DNA of 64,000 nucleotides from Alphaproteobacteria bacterium (GTDB taxonomy: Bacteria; Pseudomonadota; Alphaproteobacteria; Rs-D84), in the NCBI GenBank assembly GCA_017427405.1, contig JAFRSV010000004.1, positions 1-64,000 on the forward strand, in the 5' to 3' direction. Below are positions 52,723 through 61,523 of the stretch, in pieces. The notes beneath the pieces were generated by a model. That model saw nothing but the letters and a program-made list of their open reading frames with translations, made no database searches and had not been told where the DNA came from. The number at the start of each line of letters is the position of its first letter. The first letter of the stretch is position 1. The position numbers and the translations under genes are program-made.

Positions 52723-53715
52723 ATGAAAAAAATAAATTTATTTAGCCGTAATACAAATTCACCGTCATACCGGCGCATGCCGGTATCCAGTGGTATTGTG
52801 GAGAATCGTCACACCGCGGAAGCGCGGTGCCCAGGCATCGCGATAGCGATGACTTGCCCCGCAGGGGATTTTTCATCGCAAGGCGATGAAAAACATAATG
52901 TCTGCGACGCAAGTTTTTGCATTCGCAAAAACTGGGTCCCGGCCTTCGCCGGGATGACGATAATTGCGATTGCGGCATTATTTGCAACGCCGTCATTTGC
53001 AACGCCAACCGAATTGGACAAGAAAACCGTGGCATCCAAGGCCTATGTCGATACAAAGCAGGATTTAATTGACTCTGGTAATGTGTTGCTTGATAATTTT
53101 GATGACAATGATGTTTACCTCCCAGGCCTTGTCGCATATGATTCAACCACACAAACATTAAAGGGTAATAAAGTTGGTATTTTGGATTTGGAAACCTTGA
53201 ATAACACAGAAACTATGCTTGAGAATTTTGGCACTAGAGATGATTTAGTTCCAACTATTGCGGCTGTGCAGGCAGGATTCGATGAAATTTGGGGAGCTAT
53301 ACCCGATGGTTGGACTGGTCTCGACTGGGACAGCACACTGCCATCGGCTATAAATGCGTATAGTACAACATTCGACAGCACGTCCACACATGTTAATGGG
53401 AATTGGCCACGATACAGTCAAGGTTATCTTGTAAGGGCACAGACGTTTGCAAATTCCCTTGCCCTGAAACAAAATAAAATCCCGGCGGGGACGGCGGGCA
53501 ATGTTGTCACATACAGTGGCACCGCCGGAACAGTGGGGTCTGTGGCCACCGCAAATGCACCAACATATAATGAAACAACCGGTGTACTGGAAAACGGAAC
53601 AAACATCGCAACCATCGCCGCCGTTGACACGCGTCAGAAAAAAATGACCTGTGCCGGGTGGGACAGTGAAACACACACCGATGAACATTGTTGGCTTTGG
53701 AGTATAGAAGAATAA
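52723..53715 (+). CDS. Exported surface-protein paralogue with palindrome in its signal peptide
   Basis: 330 aa, start at 52723 after AGGGAGAA. The first residues MKKINLFSRN and the hydrophobic TIIAIAALFATPSFA (cut before TPTEL) together would form an ordinary signal peptide, but about 65 residues coded by a palindromic element separate them (SYRRMPVSSG...WVPAFAGM). After it, KKTVASKAYVDTKQ and NVVTYSGTAGTVG tie the protein to those at 6375 and 7250. No Cys-rich variable domain; the end (CAGWDSETHTDEHCWLWSIEE) echoes the end region of 6375. Controlled by leader copy B. Confidence 0.75.
   Translation: MKKINLFSRNTNSPSYRRMPVSSGIVENRHTAEARCPGIAIAMTCPAGDFSSQGDEKHNVCDASFCIRKNWVPAFAGMTIIAIAALFATPSFATPTELDKKTVASKAYVDTKQDLIDSGNVLLDNFDDNDVYLPGLVAYDSTTQTLKGNKVGILDLETLNNTETMLENFGTRDDLVPTIAAVQAGFDEIWGAIPDGWTGLDWDSTLPSAINAYSTTFDSTSTHVNGNWPRYSQGYLVRAQTFANSLALKQNKIPAGTAGNVVTYSGTAGTVGSVATANAPTYNETTGVLENGTNIATIAAVDTRQKKMTCAGWDSETHTDEHCWLWSIEE
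52763..52959. mobile_element. Palindromic (MITE/RPE-like) element inside a coding region
   Basis: 197 bp with 28-bp terminal inverted repeats (52763-52790 and 52932-52959) that match at about 23 positions, starting CGTCAT(A/C)CCGGCG. Inside are more hairpins: CATCGCGATAGCGATG, TTTTTCATCGC/GCGATGAAAAA and AGTTTTTGC/GCAAAAACT. In reverse it reads VIPAKAGTQ, the translation often seen from dispersed repeats of this type. It is read in frame through the host gene. Confidence 0.8.
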
Positions 53716-53746
53716 TTTCGCAATTACGGATTGATTCCAGAAGACG

Positions 53747-53772
53747 ACTAACCACTAACACTTACCACTAAC
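53747..53772 (-). repeat. 26-bp inverted repeat, right copy
   Basis: Partner of 52316-52341 (25/26). Together they bound a 1,457-bp segment holding terminators, promoter, leader B and the surface gene. Confidence 0.75.
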
Positions 53773-53774
53773 AA

Positions 53775-54116
53775 CTAAAACGCATTTTTCGTCCAATCGA
53801 TATGGCGGCCGTGGACAATTATAACGTCGAACCGCGCGTCACCGCGCCATCGCCGTTGCAGTAAATATGTTTCCGCCGCCAATCGCAGCCGCCTTTGTTG
53901 TGCGGGCGTAATCGCGCCCCACGCGGTCATTACATCTTTGCGTTTTTTTACTTCAACAAAAATAATAAGTTTCCCGCGTTTTGCGATTATATCAATTTCT
54001 GCGCGCCCCGTGTTTCGCCCGGTTGTATAACGCCGATGCAAAATCCTAAACCCATGCAACATCAAAAAAGCGCACGCAAAAAATTCTGAAAAAATTCCGG
54101 TTTTATAAGAATCCAT
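53775..54116 (-). CDS. yraN: YraN/UPF0102 family endonuclease-like protein
   Basis: 113 aa. GRAEIDIIAKRGKLIIFVEVKKRK holds the E..D...(E/V)VK active-site pattern of the restriction-endonuclease-like fold, then QRRLRLAAETYL. Cytosolic; often linked to DNA uptake or Holliday-type processing, but unproven. It follows the 54120 gene by 3 bp, so it is the last gene of the leftward operon. Confidence 0.88.
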   Translation of the reverse strand: MDSYKTGIFSEFFACAFLMLHGFRILHRRYTTGRNTGRAEIDIIAKRGKLIIFVEVKKRKDVMTAWGAITPAQQRRLRLAAETYLLQRRWRGDARFDVIIVHGRHIDWTKNAF

Positions 54117-54119
54117 ATC

Positions 54120-54917
54120 TTAAAACGCATACGGTTTCGCGGCAAAGTTATCTTGGGAATGTTGCGCGTTAAGGGCACCGTCTTCCGTATGTTTGCCACA
54201 ATCAATCAATTCCAATTCGCCCGAATACGCCGTCATCATCGGGTCAAAAGAATTATCCGAACTTGCCCAACGCGAATTACCGGCGTTCGGCGCGCCATAT
54301 TTATCAACAACATTTTGCCACCAATACATTGTTTTCTTGTCGCGTTGATTTTCGAATTTTTCCGCGTCGCCCTCTATTTCATCTGTGTCATTTCGATATA
54401 CGATTTTCCACACGACATTATCGGTTGCGTTGCTTGTGAAAAACACATCAATCGTTTCGCCCGTGACATCCCGCACCAGGTGCAATTCCGACGCATACAA
54501 AACCCCACGATTCCGCGCAAGTGAATTTATACATTTTTCCAACGCCGCCGGCGCATAGATTTTCTGTTGCCGGCATTCGTAATCAAGATTATATTTCCAA
54601 TCCGGGTGTATCGAATACACAACACTATTTTTCGGCCGTTCGGTATAAAGCCCATCGACGGCGGCGATAAATTTAACCTCGTCAAAATCCATGCCCAACA
54701 TTATCCCCGCAATATCAAAGTCCGCAACCGGCAACACCGTCGCACCGGCATTCAGTGACATCGTATCCAAACTGCATTCAATATCGCCCGTGTCCGGCGT
54801 TTCGATATAGTAATCATCAAAATTGATATTTTCATCGGCCAACACATCATCAAATTCGTCCGCGCGCGCGCAGATTGAAAGCAAACATACAAAAATTCCA
54901 ACAATAATTTTTTTCAA
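54120..54917 (-). CDS. Secreted protein of the T4SS-linked operon
   Basis: 265 aa, signal peptide ending ICARA, then acidic DEFDDVLADENINFDDYYIETPDTGD. Contains DIAGIMLGMDFDEVKFIAA, a motif of several extracytoplasmic proteins with repeated GI.LG.. units. Paired Cys at DIECS, YECRQ, EKCIN, LIDCG. Not VirB9 as far as I can tell. Two bp after the VirB8-like gene, so the same transcript; function unknown. Confidence 0.65.
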   Translation of the reverse strand: MKKIIVGIFVCLLSICARADEFDDVLADENINFDDYYIETPDTGDIECSLDTMSLNAGATVLPVADFDIAGIMLGMDFDEVKFIAAVDGLYTERPKNSVVYSIHPDWKYNLDYECRQQKIYAPAALEKCINSLARNRGVLYASELHLVRDVTGETIDVFFTSNATDNVVWKIVYRNDTDEIEGDAEKFENQRDKKTMYWWQNVVDKYGAPNAGNSRWASSDNSFDPMMTAYSGELELIDCGKHTEDGALNAQHSQDNFAAKPYAF

Positions 54918-54919
54918 CT

Positions 54920-55579
54920 TTATTTCTCTTCGACCAAGACCCGTTGCACATTGAACACAAACACCAACGCCGGGTCAATACCATTTTTTAATGCCGCCTG
55001 AACATCTTCGATTGGTTGTTTGATATCCCCGATACTATTCACCCAATCATCATCGCCCAAATCAAGATATATTGTTCCGCGCGTTATCTTTGGACTTTCC
55101 GACATGTCATTTGGTTTATACCATGTTTTAAGTTCATAATCAACCCGCCAATAATTACTTGACGCCGGGCGATAGATTTCATTAAACACCGTCACCGTCC
55201 GCCGCGCACCATTGGCAACCAAACCTTCTATTTCCGGCAATTCATTTTGCCGCCAATAATCAAACGCCGCCGTCCCCGACATCCGCGCCAGTGTTGACCG
55301 CCGTGTTGTCCGTCGCGCAATGTTTTCTTCGTCCGGCACGGCATAAAAGTATTCCGTCACATATTTTTGAACAAGCCAATCGCGTAACTTGCGTTTTCCA
55401 ACCTCGGCCCAGGAATGTGGCATGCCGGGCAAATCGTTAGATTGAACACTGGTGCGTAAAAAACGCGGTTCAACGGCAAACCGTTCGGACGTATCATAAA
55501 TCGACGCGGCAATACAAATCGCGCCAAAGACCATAATCATGGTCGCAAATCCGAACAAAAATCCAAAAAGTTTCTTCAT
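54920..55579 (-). CDS. VirB8-like periplasmic bitopic protein 2
   Basis: 219 aa: N-terminal inner-membrane helix (FLFGFATMIMVFGAICIAA) and a periplasmic NTF2-like domain including RKLRDWLVQKYVTEYFYAV, AFDYWRQNEL and NYWRVDYELKTW. Fits the VirB8 assembly factor of type IV secretion. Its neighbour is a second such protein; duplicated VirB8 genes are known in Rickettsiales. Start codon overlaps the neighbour's stop. Confidence 0.55.
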   Translation of the reverse strand: MKKLFGFLFGFATMIMVFGAICIAASIYDTSERFAVEPRFLRTSVQSNDLPGMPHSWAEVGKRKLRDWLVQKYVTEYFYAVPDEENIARRTTRRSTLARMSGTAAFDYWRQNELPEIEGLVANGARRTVTVFNEIYRPASSNYWRVDYELKTWYKPNDMSESPKITRGTIYLDLGDDDWVNSIGDIKQPIEDVQAALKNGIDPALVFVFNVQRVLVEEK

Positions 55580-56277
55580 TACTGTTCCCTGAACGCGTTA
55601 AATTCCGTCACATAAAACCCAAGTGTTTGCGGATATCGTTCCACATCGCGCGCAATTTTGACATACGCAATCACATCAAAATCGCCGTTCAAATTCGACC
55701 GCACCGACGTCCGCACGACCCAGGTTCCGCCATCTTTGGTTATTTCACCACTGGGCATAACACTAATTTTTTTCGTATCAACATACCAACGTTGCCCCAC
55801 GCTTTCATACGAACGATACATCGGCAAAACCTTTTCGGTAAAGGAACGAAACATATTGTCGCCCGCCATACAATAAAGGTCGCAACCGGCATCCGATTCA
55901 AAAGTGTTGCTTATGCGGTCGGCACAATCGGCACCCCGATTACACGTCGCCCAATTCTTGGAATTCAGTGTCGGGTTATCGGAAATAGTGAACCATTTTT
56001 TCGTAAAAATCCCGGCCAATGCACGCTGGGCTGAATCATAATACGGCACAACTATATTCGGCCGAACCTGGCCCACCAATTGCCAATTCCCGCGCATGCC
56101 GTCAACGTAAATCACATACGGACTAACGGTGCGGCTGTTTTGCAACCATGGTATCGCAACACAGCATGCGATGGTCAAAAAGAACGCGACCATCACCCAC
56201 ACACCAAACGTGCGGGAAATCGCAATCCGTTTCCCTGCGGGAAATGCGGGCGTATCAAAATCTTCTGGGTAATCCAA
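55579..56277 (-). CDS. VirB8-like periplasmic bitopic protein 1
   Basis: 232 aa. Short cytoplasmic N-terminus, one membrane helix (FGVWVMVAFFLTIACCVAIPWL), then a periplasmic domain with PYYDSAQRALAGIFTKKWFTI and WVVRTSVRSNLNGDFDVIAYVKIARD. The topology and strand pattern suit VirB8/TrbF proteins. Extra Cys in the middle (TCNRGADCADR, CDLYCMAG) suggest disulfides. It starts 29 bp after the VirB7-like gene. Confidence 0.55.
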   Translation of the reverse strand: MDYPEDFDTPAFPAGKRIAISRTFGVWVMVAFFLTIACCVAIPWLQNSRTVSPYVIYVDGMRGNWQLVGQVRPNIVVPYYDSAQRALAGIFTKKWFTISDNPTLNSKNWATCNRGADCADRISNTFESDAGCDLYCMAGDNMFRSFTEKVLPMYRSYESVGQRWYVDTKKISVMPSGEITKDGGTWVVRTSVRSNLNGDFDVIAYVKIARDVERYPQTLGFYVTEFNAFREQ

Positions 56278-56305
56278 AATTCCCCCCTACGCGGTGCCGC
56301 GCCGA

Positions 56306-56452
56306 CTATGCGCGATAAACCATAATGCATGCGCACGGACTAAGTTTCAATTCGTTTGTGTCATAACCAATTCCAACCGGTTCGCGGTCATAAATCTGGC
56401 CACAGCCGGCAAGCGTCAGTCCCAAAAACATGGCAAGTATAAACTTTTTCAT
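56306..56452 (-). CDS. VirB7-like small lipoprotein
   Basis: 48 aa: MKKFILAMFLGLTLAGCGQ with lipobox LAGC, then YDREPVGIGYDTNELKLS and an ending CACIMVYRA. Too short for routine gene calling but with a good ribosome site (AAAGGGGGAAAGTG) and a place directly before two VirB8-like genes, as VirB7 often has. Two late Cys could bridge to a partner such as VirB9. First gene of the leftward operon. Confidence 0.7.
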   Translation of the reverse strand: MKKFILAMFLGLTLAGCGQIYDREPVGIGYDTNELKLSPCACIMVYRA

Positions 56453-56530
56453 CACTTTCCCCCTTTGTTTTTTTGATTATAAAAAAATCTTCCGCCCCCG
56501 GTCAAGTATAAATGCGACAGGTTAAAACAC

Positions 56531-56558
56531 TTGAAATTTGGAAAAAACGTCCTATAAT
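56531..56558 (+). promoter_or_regulatory. Promoter of the T-box transcript
   Basis: TTGAAA (56531-56536), 16-nt spacer, TATAAT (56553-56558), start near 56565. Confidence 0.75.
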
Positions 56559-56564
56559 GAAAAA

Positions 56565-56815
56565 CGAAAGCCGATAATCCACTAACAATGGGGAGGCGGA
56601 AGAAGAACGGCGGCAAAATACTTGCGCTTATTAGAACTTCCCGGGATTGCCCGTCACAGCAAACGACTCTTTAATGGTATGGCGAACCCAGCGAGAGTTA
56701 AAAAGGCAACATTGGCGACAGTGTTGTAAAACAAGGTGGCACCGCGTTGGTGTTGTGTATTCTGAAATACGATATGCACGATATTTAACGTCCTTGTGTT
56801 CTTATTATAAACAGT
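56565..56815 (+). promoter_or_regulatory. T-box riboswitch leader
   Basis: About 250 nt of leader. At 56733-56746 lies AAGGTGGCACCGCG, which matches the T-box signature (AGGGTGGNACCGCG) at all but one base. The UGGC bulge would pair with a tRNA 3' end GCCA, so the tRNA has discriminator G as tRNA-Asp and tRNA-Asn do. ACAAGG just before can pair with CCTTGT at 56793-56798, giving the competing hairpin (gtatt-ctga-aatac inside). The Stem I specifier codon could not be fixed by eye. It controls the synthetase at 56842 by sensing uncharged tRNA. Confidence 0.8.
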
Positions 56816-56841
56816 AATAACGAAACATAAAGGAGGTTAAA

Positions 56842-58158
56842 ATGTCAATGATAAGAACGCATATCGCCGAAATTCCACAAAAGATTGGCGAAACCATAAC
56901 TGTCAAAGGTCACGCGCAAACAATTCGTGAACAATCAAGTGTTGCGTTTATTGTCCTGCGTGAAATAACCGGAACCGTTCAATGTGTTGTTGAACGTGGC
57001 ACGCCGGCTTTCGAGACGGTAAAACAAATCACAACGGAATCTGTTATTTCTGTGACGGGAACTGTTGTAAAAACATCCAGTACGGAATCGGGATTCGAAA
57101 TCCATGTTTCTGAATTGGAGATAATATCACTGGCCGAAGCAACGCCGATACCGGTGACCCCAAAAGGCAGTGCCGAAGTCACACCAGAAAAATCGCAAGA
57201 TTGGCGTTTTTTATCGCTGCGCGCGCCGCGCAGTGCGACAATTATGCGCGCGTTTTCTGCGATGACGGCGGGTTATCATGAATATCTGGAAAAGCAAGGA
57301 TTTATCGAAATCCAAACACCAAAAATCATGGCGACACCATCGGAATCACGTGCCGAATTATTCAAACTTGAATACTTTGGTCAGACGGCATACCTTGCGC
57401 AATCGCCACAGTTATTCAAACAAATGGCGATTGCAAGTGGACTTGAACGCGTGTTCGAAGTCGCGCCGGCATTTCGTGCGGATAAATCTTTCACAACGCG
57501 CCATGCGACCGAATTCACATCGTACGATGGTGAAATGGCGTATATTGAAAGTTTTGAAGAAGTGATGACGGAATTGGAACAAACAATACGCTATATGTTA
57601 ACATCGATAAAAAAGACATGTGGCAAGGAAATCGAAAAGTATTTCGGTATCACAGAGTTCCAATTAAAGAAACCAATACCACGTATAACCATGGCGCGTG
57701 CCAAAGAAATTTTGCGTAAAATGGGTTGCGCATCCGAACAACCAGACATCACAACCGCAGAAGAAAAGGCACTTGGCGAATACATCAAAGAACATTTTGG
57801 TTCGGATTTTGTCTATGTCACCGAATGGCCATGGGAATCGCGCCCGTTCTATCACAAAAAGGGCGTTGATGAACATGGTGAACCGATATCGGTTTCGGCC
57901 GACTTGTTATACAAAGGCGTCGAAATAGTGACATGCGCCCAACGTGAAGAATCCTATAGCAAATTGTGTGAACAATTGCGCGACAAAGGGTTACACCAAG
58001 AAGGTCTGCAATGGTATCTGGAATGTTTCCGCTATGGTATGCCGCCACATGGTGGTTGGGGATTTGGTGGTGCGCGGTTTATAAAACAATTGTTAGAATT
58101 ACCAACAATCAGGGAAGCGATGTTTTTATTTCGTGGTCCATCACGTTTGATGCCGTAA
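56842..58158 (+). CDS. Archaeal-type aspartyl/asparaginyl-tRNA synthetase
   Basis: 438 aa class IIb enzyme: N-terminal OB anticodon domain (IGETITVKGHAQTIREQSSVAFIVLRE), motif 2 FRADKSFTTRHATEFTSYDGEM, motif 3 GWGFGGARFIKQLLELPTIREAMFLFRGPSRLMP. It lacks the large GAD insertion of bacterial AspRS, so it is the compact archaeal/eukaryotic form. Such AspRS2 enzymes are usually non-discriminating and feed tRNA-dependent Asn synthesis; a second role or an AsnRS-like specificity cannot be ruled out. AAAGGAGGT ribosome site. With the T-box it looks acquired from a Firmicute-like donor. Confidence 0.9.
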   Translation: MSMIRTHIAEIPQKIGETITVKGHAQTIREQSSVAFIVLREITGTVQCVVERGTPAFETVKQITTESVISVTGTVVKTSSTESGFEIHVSELEIISLAEATPIPVTPKGSAEVTPEKSQDWRFLSLRAPRSATIMRAFSAMTAGYHEYLEKQGFIEIQTPKIMATPSESRAELFKLEYFGQTAYLAQSPQLFKQMAIASGLERVFEVAPAFRADKSFTTRHATEFTSYDGEMAYIESFEEVMTELEQTIRYMLTSIKKTCGKEIEKYFGITEFQLKKPIPRITMARAKEILRKMGCASEQPDITTAEEKALGEYIKEHFGSDFVYVTEWPWESRPFYHKKGVDEHGEPISVSADLLYKGVEIVTCAQREESYSKLCEQLRDKGLHQEGLQWYLECFRYGMPPHGGWGFGGARFIKQLLELPTIREAMFLFRGPSRLMP

Positions 58159-58162
58159 AACG

Positions 58163-58190
58163 AAAGCCCGCAAACATGCGGGCTTTTTTT
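58163..58190 (+). terminator. Terminator after the synthetase
   Basis: AAAGCCCGCA-AACA-TGCGGGCTTT then more T residues; it can serve bamA from the other side. Confidence 0.9.
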
Positions 58191-58198
58191 GTACATAA

Positions 58199-60457
58199 TT
58201 AAAACTGGGTTTCAAACGAAAGCAAGAAGCGGCGTTCACGGTCATGCGGGCCGGTTTTTAGTGGCCAACCCCAACTGAAATTCATCGGCCCCATCGGCGT
58301 GTTCCAATATACACCAAACCCCGCGGATGTACGCCACCCACTTTCGATATAGTTCGGTTGCCCAAGGTAAGTATCTTCGCGTGCGGGCGGTTTACCGAGT
58401 ATACCGTAATCCATAAACACAAAACCCTTTATCTGGTATTCGTCGGGAATAAATATCGGGAAATTTAGTTGCGTTGAACCGTTCGCCTTCCACATACCGC
58501 CCAATGAATATGACGGGTATGCCCAATTACGACTGCCCACGCCGGCGACATCAAACCCGCGCAGTGATTCGCCACCCAAAAAGTACCGATACACACGCGG
58601 AACATAATCGCCACCAATCGTCTGAATATAACCAAACTCCAACGAAGAACGCAATTGCCACCGGTCGTCCCAAAAATTCACCATTCCAATCACATCGGCG
58701 TTATAGCGGAAGAATTCTTCCGTTCCGCCAAAGCCGGTATATGCCACGCCGATATTTCCAACGATGCCGGTGTGTGTGTTCTGTTCAAAATTCGTATTCA
58801 AATTATGATACTTGAAATACGTCCCCAGTGTATATAGCGTTGCATCGCGCCAGCCACCTTCTTGCAAATCATAGTTTTGATCGAACGCGGCCGAAAGGCG
58901 TAAAATCTGGGTCCAATGGTCGGTCAGTTGCCACCCAAGCCGCCCCGCCACCGTAAGTGAATCGCGGTCGTATCCAAAACCACCAAGTTTTTTATAGTTA
59001 TACATTGTGTACGACACATCAAATCCGGCCGACAGCGCACGCCCAAACAGGAACGGTTCAGTGAAACTGAACAACGCCTGCTTTTGATACTGGGCAAGTG
59101 ACCCACGCAACTGCACCGTTTGACCGCGGCCCATAAAGTTATTTTCCGTAATCCCCGCATCAACCATAAATCCGTTTATATTCGACCAGCCAAACCCGCC
59201 GGAAAGTTCGCCCGTCGGTTGTTCTTCAACCTTGATATCCAAATTCATCATATTCGCGTCGGGAATCCTACTCGGCACCATTTGGACATCTTTGAAATAA
59301 CGCGTACGCATCAAACGTTGCCGACCCTGTTCAATCGTTTGCAGTGAAAACGGGTCGCCCGCGCGCATCGGAATCAATTGATTTATCACGGAATCGAACG
59401 TCCGCACATTGCCAAGTATATTGATAGAATTCAAATAAATCCGATTTGTTTTTTGTATTTTGAACTTCAAATCAATCGTGCGCGTGTCGTCATTTTTCTG
59501 CGGAATCGGGTCAACACTTATAAACGCGTATCCATAGTCCGCAACCGCACCACGAAGCGCGGAAATTGTCGCTTCAACCTCGTCAACATTATATGTGTCG
59601 CCGGTGGAAATTTTCATAACATCGAATAACTCTTTGTCCGCAACATCTGAAAAAGGATTATCCAATTCAACCTTGCCAATCTTGTACTTTTCGCCTTCGT
59701 CCACATTAAAGACAACCGAATAAAATTGCCGATCGGGCGTAAATGTTCCTTTGGCACTTTTAACCTGAAAATCAACATAGCCGTTACGCAAATAAAACTG
59801 GCGCAGCATTTGTTGGTCGTATTGAATTCGGTCTTCATCATAGACATCAAATTGCGACATAAACCGCCACCACGCATGCTCGCGCGAAAGAATTTCCCCG
59901 CGCAGTGTCCGGTCACTAAACCGTTCGTTGCCTTCGAATTCAATTGTATCAATATATGTCGGATGACCTTCGGTAATTTCATAGACAACGTTCACGCGAT
60001 TATCATCAAGCAAGATTTTTTGTGGCTCAATTTTCGTGCCGAAAAAACCCTTGCGCTGGTAAACCGTAAGGATGCGACCAACATCCGCACCAACGACCGA
60101 TTCATCAAACGCCGCGCGTTCGGCAAGTTTAATTTCCTTTTTCAAATCGTCGGTTGAAACATCATCGTTCCCTTCGACCGTGACCATATTCACAATTGGG
60201 GCCTCGGTCACGCGGATTTGAAGCACATCGCCGACATTTTGCACGGATACCCTGGAAAAATATCCACTTTCTTGCAATTTTTTCGCAATTTGGTTTGCGC
60301 GTTCCACCCCCACATTTTCGCCGCGTTTAACATCCGCCAGAATTCGAACAGATTCCGCATCCATACGTTTATTGCCAATAACATCGATGCGCGAAATACC
60401 GGCATGCGCCGCGCCCATTACAAACAAACCCAAACAAAAAACAATCTTTTTCATCAT
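58199..60457 (-). CDS. bamA: Outer-membrane protein assembly factor BamA
   Basis: 752 aa Omp85 protein that inserts beta-barrels in the outer membrane. Signal peptide (cut after AAHA), five POTRA domains over about residues 20-345, then the 16-strand barrel with the lid-loop motif region YPSYSLGGMW and a C-terminal Phe (LLSFETQF). PLKTGPHDRERRFLLSFETQF is the usual ending. The start overlaps the rseP stop as ATGATGA, so the two are coupled. Confidence 0.95.
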   Translation of the reverse strand: MMKKIVFCLGLFVMGAAHAGISRIDVIGNKRMDAESVRILADVKRGENVGVERANQIAKKLQESGYFSRVSVQNVGDVLQIRVTEAPIVNMVTVEGNDDVSTDDLKKEIKLAERAAFDESVVGADVGRILTVYQRKGFFGTKIEPQKILLDDNRVNVVYEITEGHPTYIDTIEFEGNERFSDRTLRGEILSREHAWWRFMSQFDVYDEDRIQYDQQMLRQFYLRNGYVDFQVKSAKGTFTPDRQFYSVVFNVDEGEKYKIGKVELDNPFSDVADKELFDVMKISTGDTYNVDEVEATISALRGAVADYGYAFISVDPIPQKNDDTRTIDLKFKIQKTNRIYLNSINILGNVRTFDSVINQLIPMRAGDPFSLQTIEQGRQRLMRTRYFKDVQMVPSRIPDANMMNLDIKVEEQPTGELSGGFGWSNINGFMVDAGITENNFMGRGQTVQLRGSLAQYQKQALFSFTEPFLFGRALSAGFDVSYTMYNYKKLGGFGYDRDSLTVAGRLGWQLTDHWTQILRLSAAFDQNYDLQEGGWRDATLYTLGTYFKYHNLNTNFEQNTHTGIVGNIGVAYTGFGGTEEFFRYNADVIGMVNFWDDRWQLRSSLEFGYIQTIGGDYVPRVYRYFLGGESLRGFDVAGVGSRNWAYPSYSLGGMWKANGSTQLNFPIFIPDEYQIKGFVFMDYGILGKPPAREDTYLGQPNYIESGWRTSAGFGVYWNTPMGPMNFSWGWPLKTGPHDRERRFLLSFETQF

Positions 60458-61509
60458 AATCCGAACACCCGCGCTATATCATTCCACATGGTCAGCATGA
60501 ATACAAAACCCAAAAAAATCCAACCGCACACGATTACGATTTCCATACCCTTGCCACCTAATTTTCTGCGTGTCACCGCTTCAATAAGTAATATCAGCAA
60601 ATAACCGCCGTCCAACACCGGTAACGGAAGCAGGTTTATCACACCCAAATTCACCGACAACAACGCAATAATGGACAGCAAAGCAAAGAATCCCGCCGCC
60701 AATGCCTGGCCTGATACCTGGGCAATGGTGATAAATGAACCCAATTGTTTTGAAGACCTATCGCCGGTTATGATTTGCTTTAACACAACAACCAATGTCC
60801 GCGATTGATAATATGTTTCACGCGCGCCGGCATATAACGCCCCAAAGAAACCCTTTTTACGAAGTTCGGTTTTTGACCCGTCCGCAACCAGTCCCCACCG
60901 CGCCGCCGGCGACAACTTTACATTTACGATTTCACCGCCACGCATAATCACAACATCCGCATCATGCGTGCCGGCCAATTCCTTGGCAATGACCAATTCG
61001 CCCCAGTTTGTAATTTCCGCATCATCAATTTTGCGGATTACGTCGCCCGGTTTAACACCGGCATTAAATGCGACACTTTCCTGAATGACTTGACCAACCA
61101 CGGGCAATTGCACATTGCGCGGTTTGAACATAAATATCGCCGAATAAATCGCCCATGCCAAAACAAAATTCATAAACACGCCCGCACCGATAATAATCAT
61201 TTGCTTCCATGCCGGCGCCGACAGGTAATGCCCAACCTTTTTTGCCTTTGGCAAATCATTATATTTTTTGCGATTGAACATGTCTTCTTGACCATAAATG
61301 GAAACATATCCACCAAGGGGCAAACACGCAATTTTCCACACGGTGCCACGTTTGTCGTGCCATTTTATAATCGCAGGTCCAAACCCAATAGAAAACGCAT
61401 CAACGCGCACGCCCGCCCACCGCGCCGCTAAAAAATGCCCAAGTTCGTGAATAAACACCACAACCCCAAGGACAATCAGTAATGCAATAATCGTTGTTAT
61501 CGTATGCAT
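60454..61509 (-). CDS. rseP: Site-2 protease RseP
   Basis: 351 aa intramembrane zinc protease. HELGH active site near the N-terminus (VVFIHELGHFLAARW), a PDZ domain (INAGVKPGDVIRKIDDAEI) and the LLPLPVLDGG motif with the third zinc ligand Asp. It cleaves anti-sigma factors and signal-peptide remnants. Start at 61509 (MHTITTI) instead of a longer one that would run through the cdsA stop region. No dxr gene lies between cdsA and rseP, unlike many proteobacteria. Confidence 0.93.
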   Translation of the reverse strand: MHTITTIIALLIVLGVVVFIHELGHFLAARWAGVRVDAFSIGFGPAIIKWHDKRGTVWKIACLPLGGYVSIYGQEDMFNRKKYNDLPKAKKVGHYLSAPAWKQMIIIGAGVFMNFVLAWAIYSAIFMFKPRNVQLPVVGQVIQESVAFNAGVKPGDVIRKIDDAEITNWGELVIAKELAGTHDADVVIMRGGEIVNVKLSPAARWGLVADGSKTELRKKGFFGALYAGARETYYQSRTLVVVLKQIITGDRSSKQLGSFITIAQVSGQALAAGFFALLSIIALLSVNLGVINLLPLPVLDGGYLLILLIEAVTRRKLGGKGMEIVIVCGWIFLGFVFMLTMWNDIARVFGL

Positions 61510-61523
61510 TTTCTTTTTTCCCC

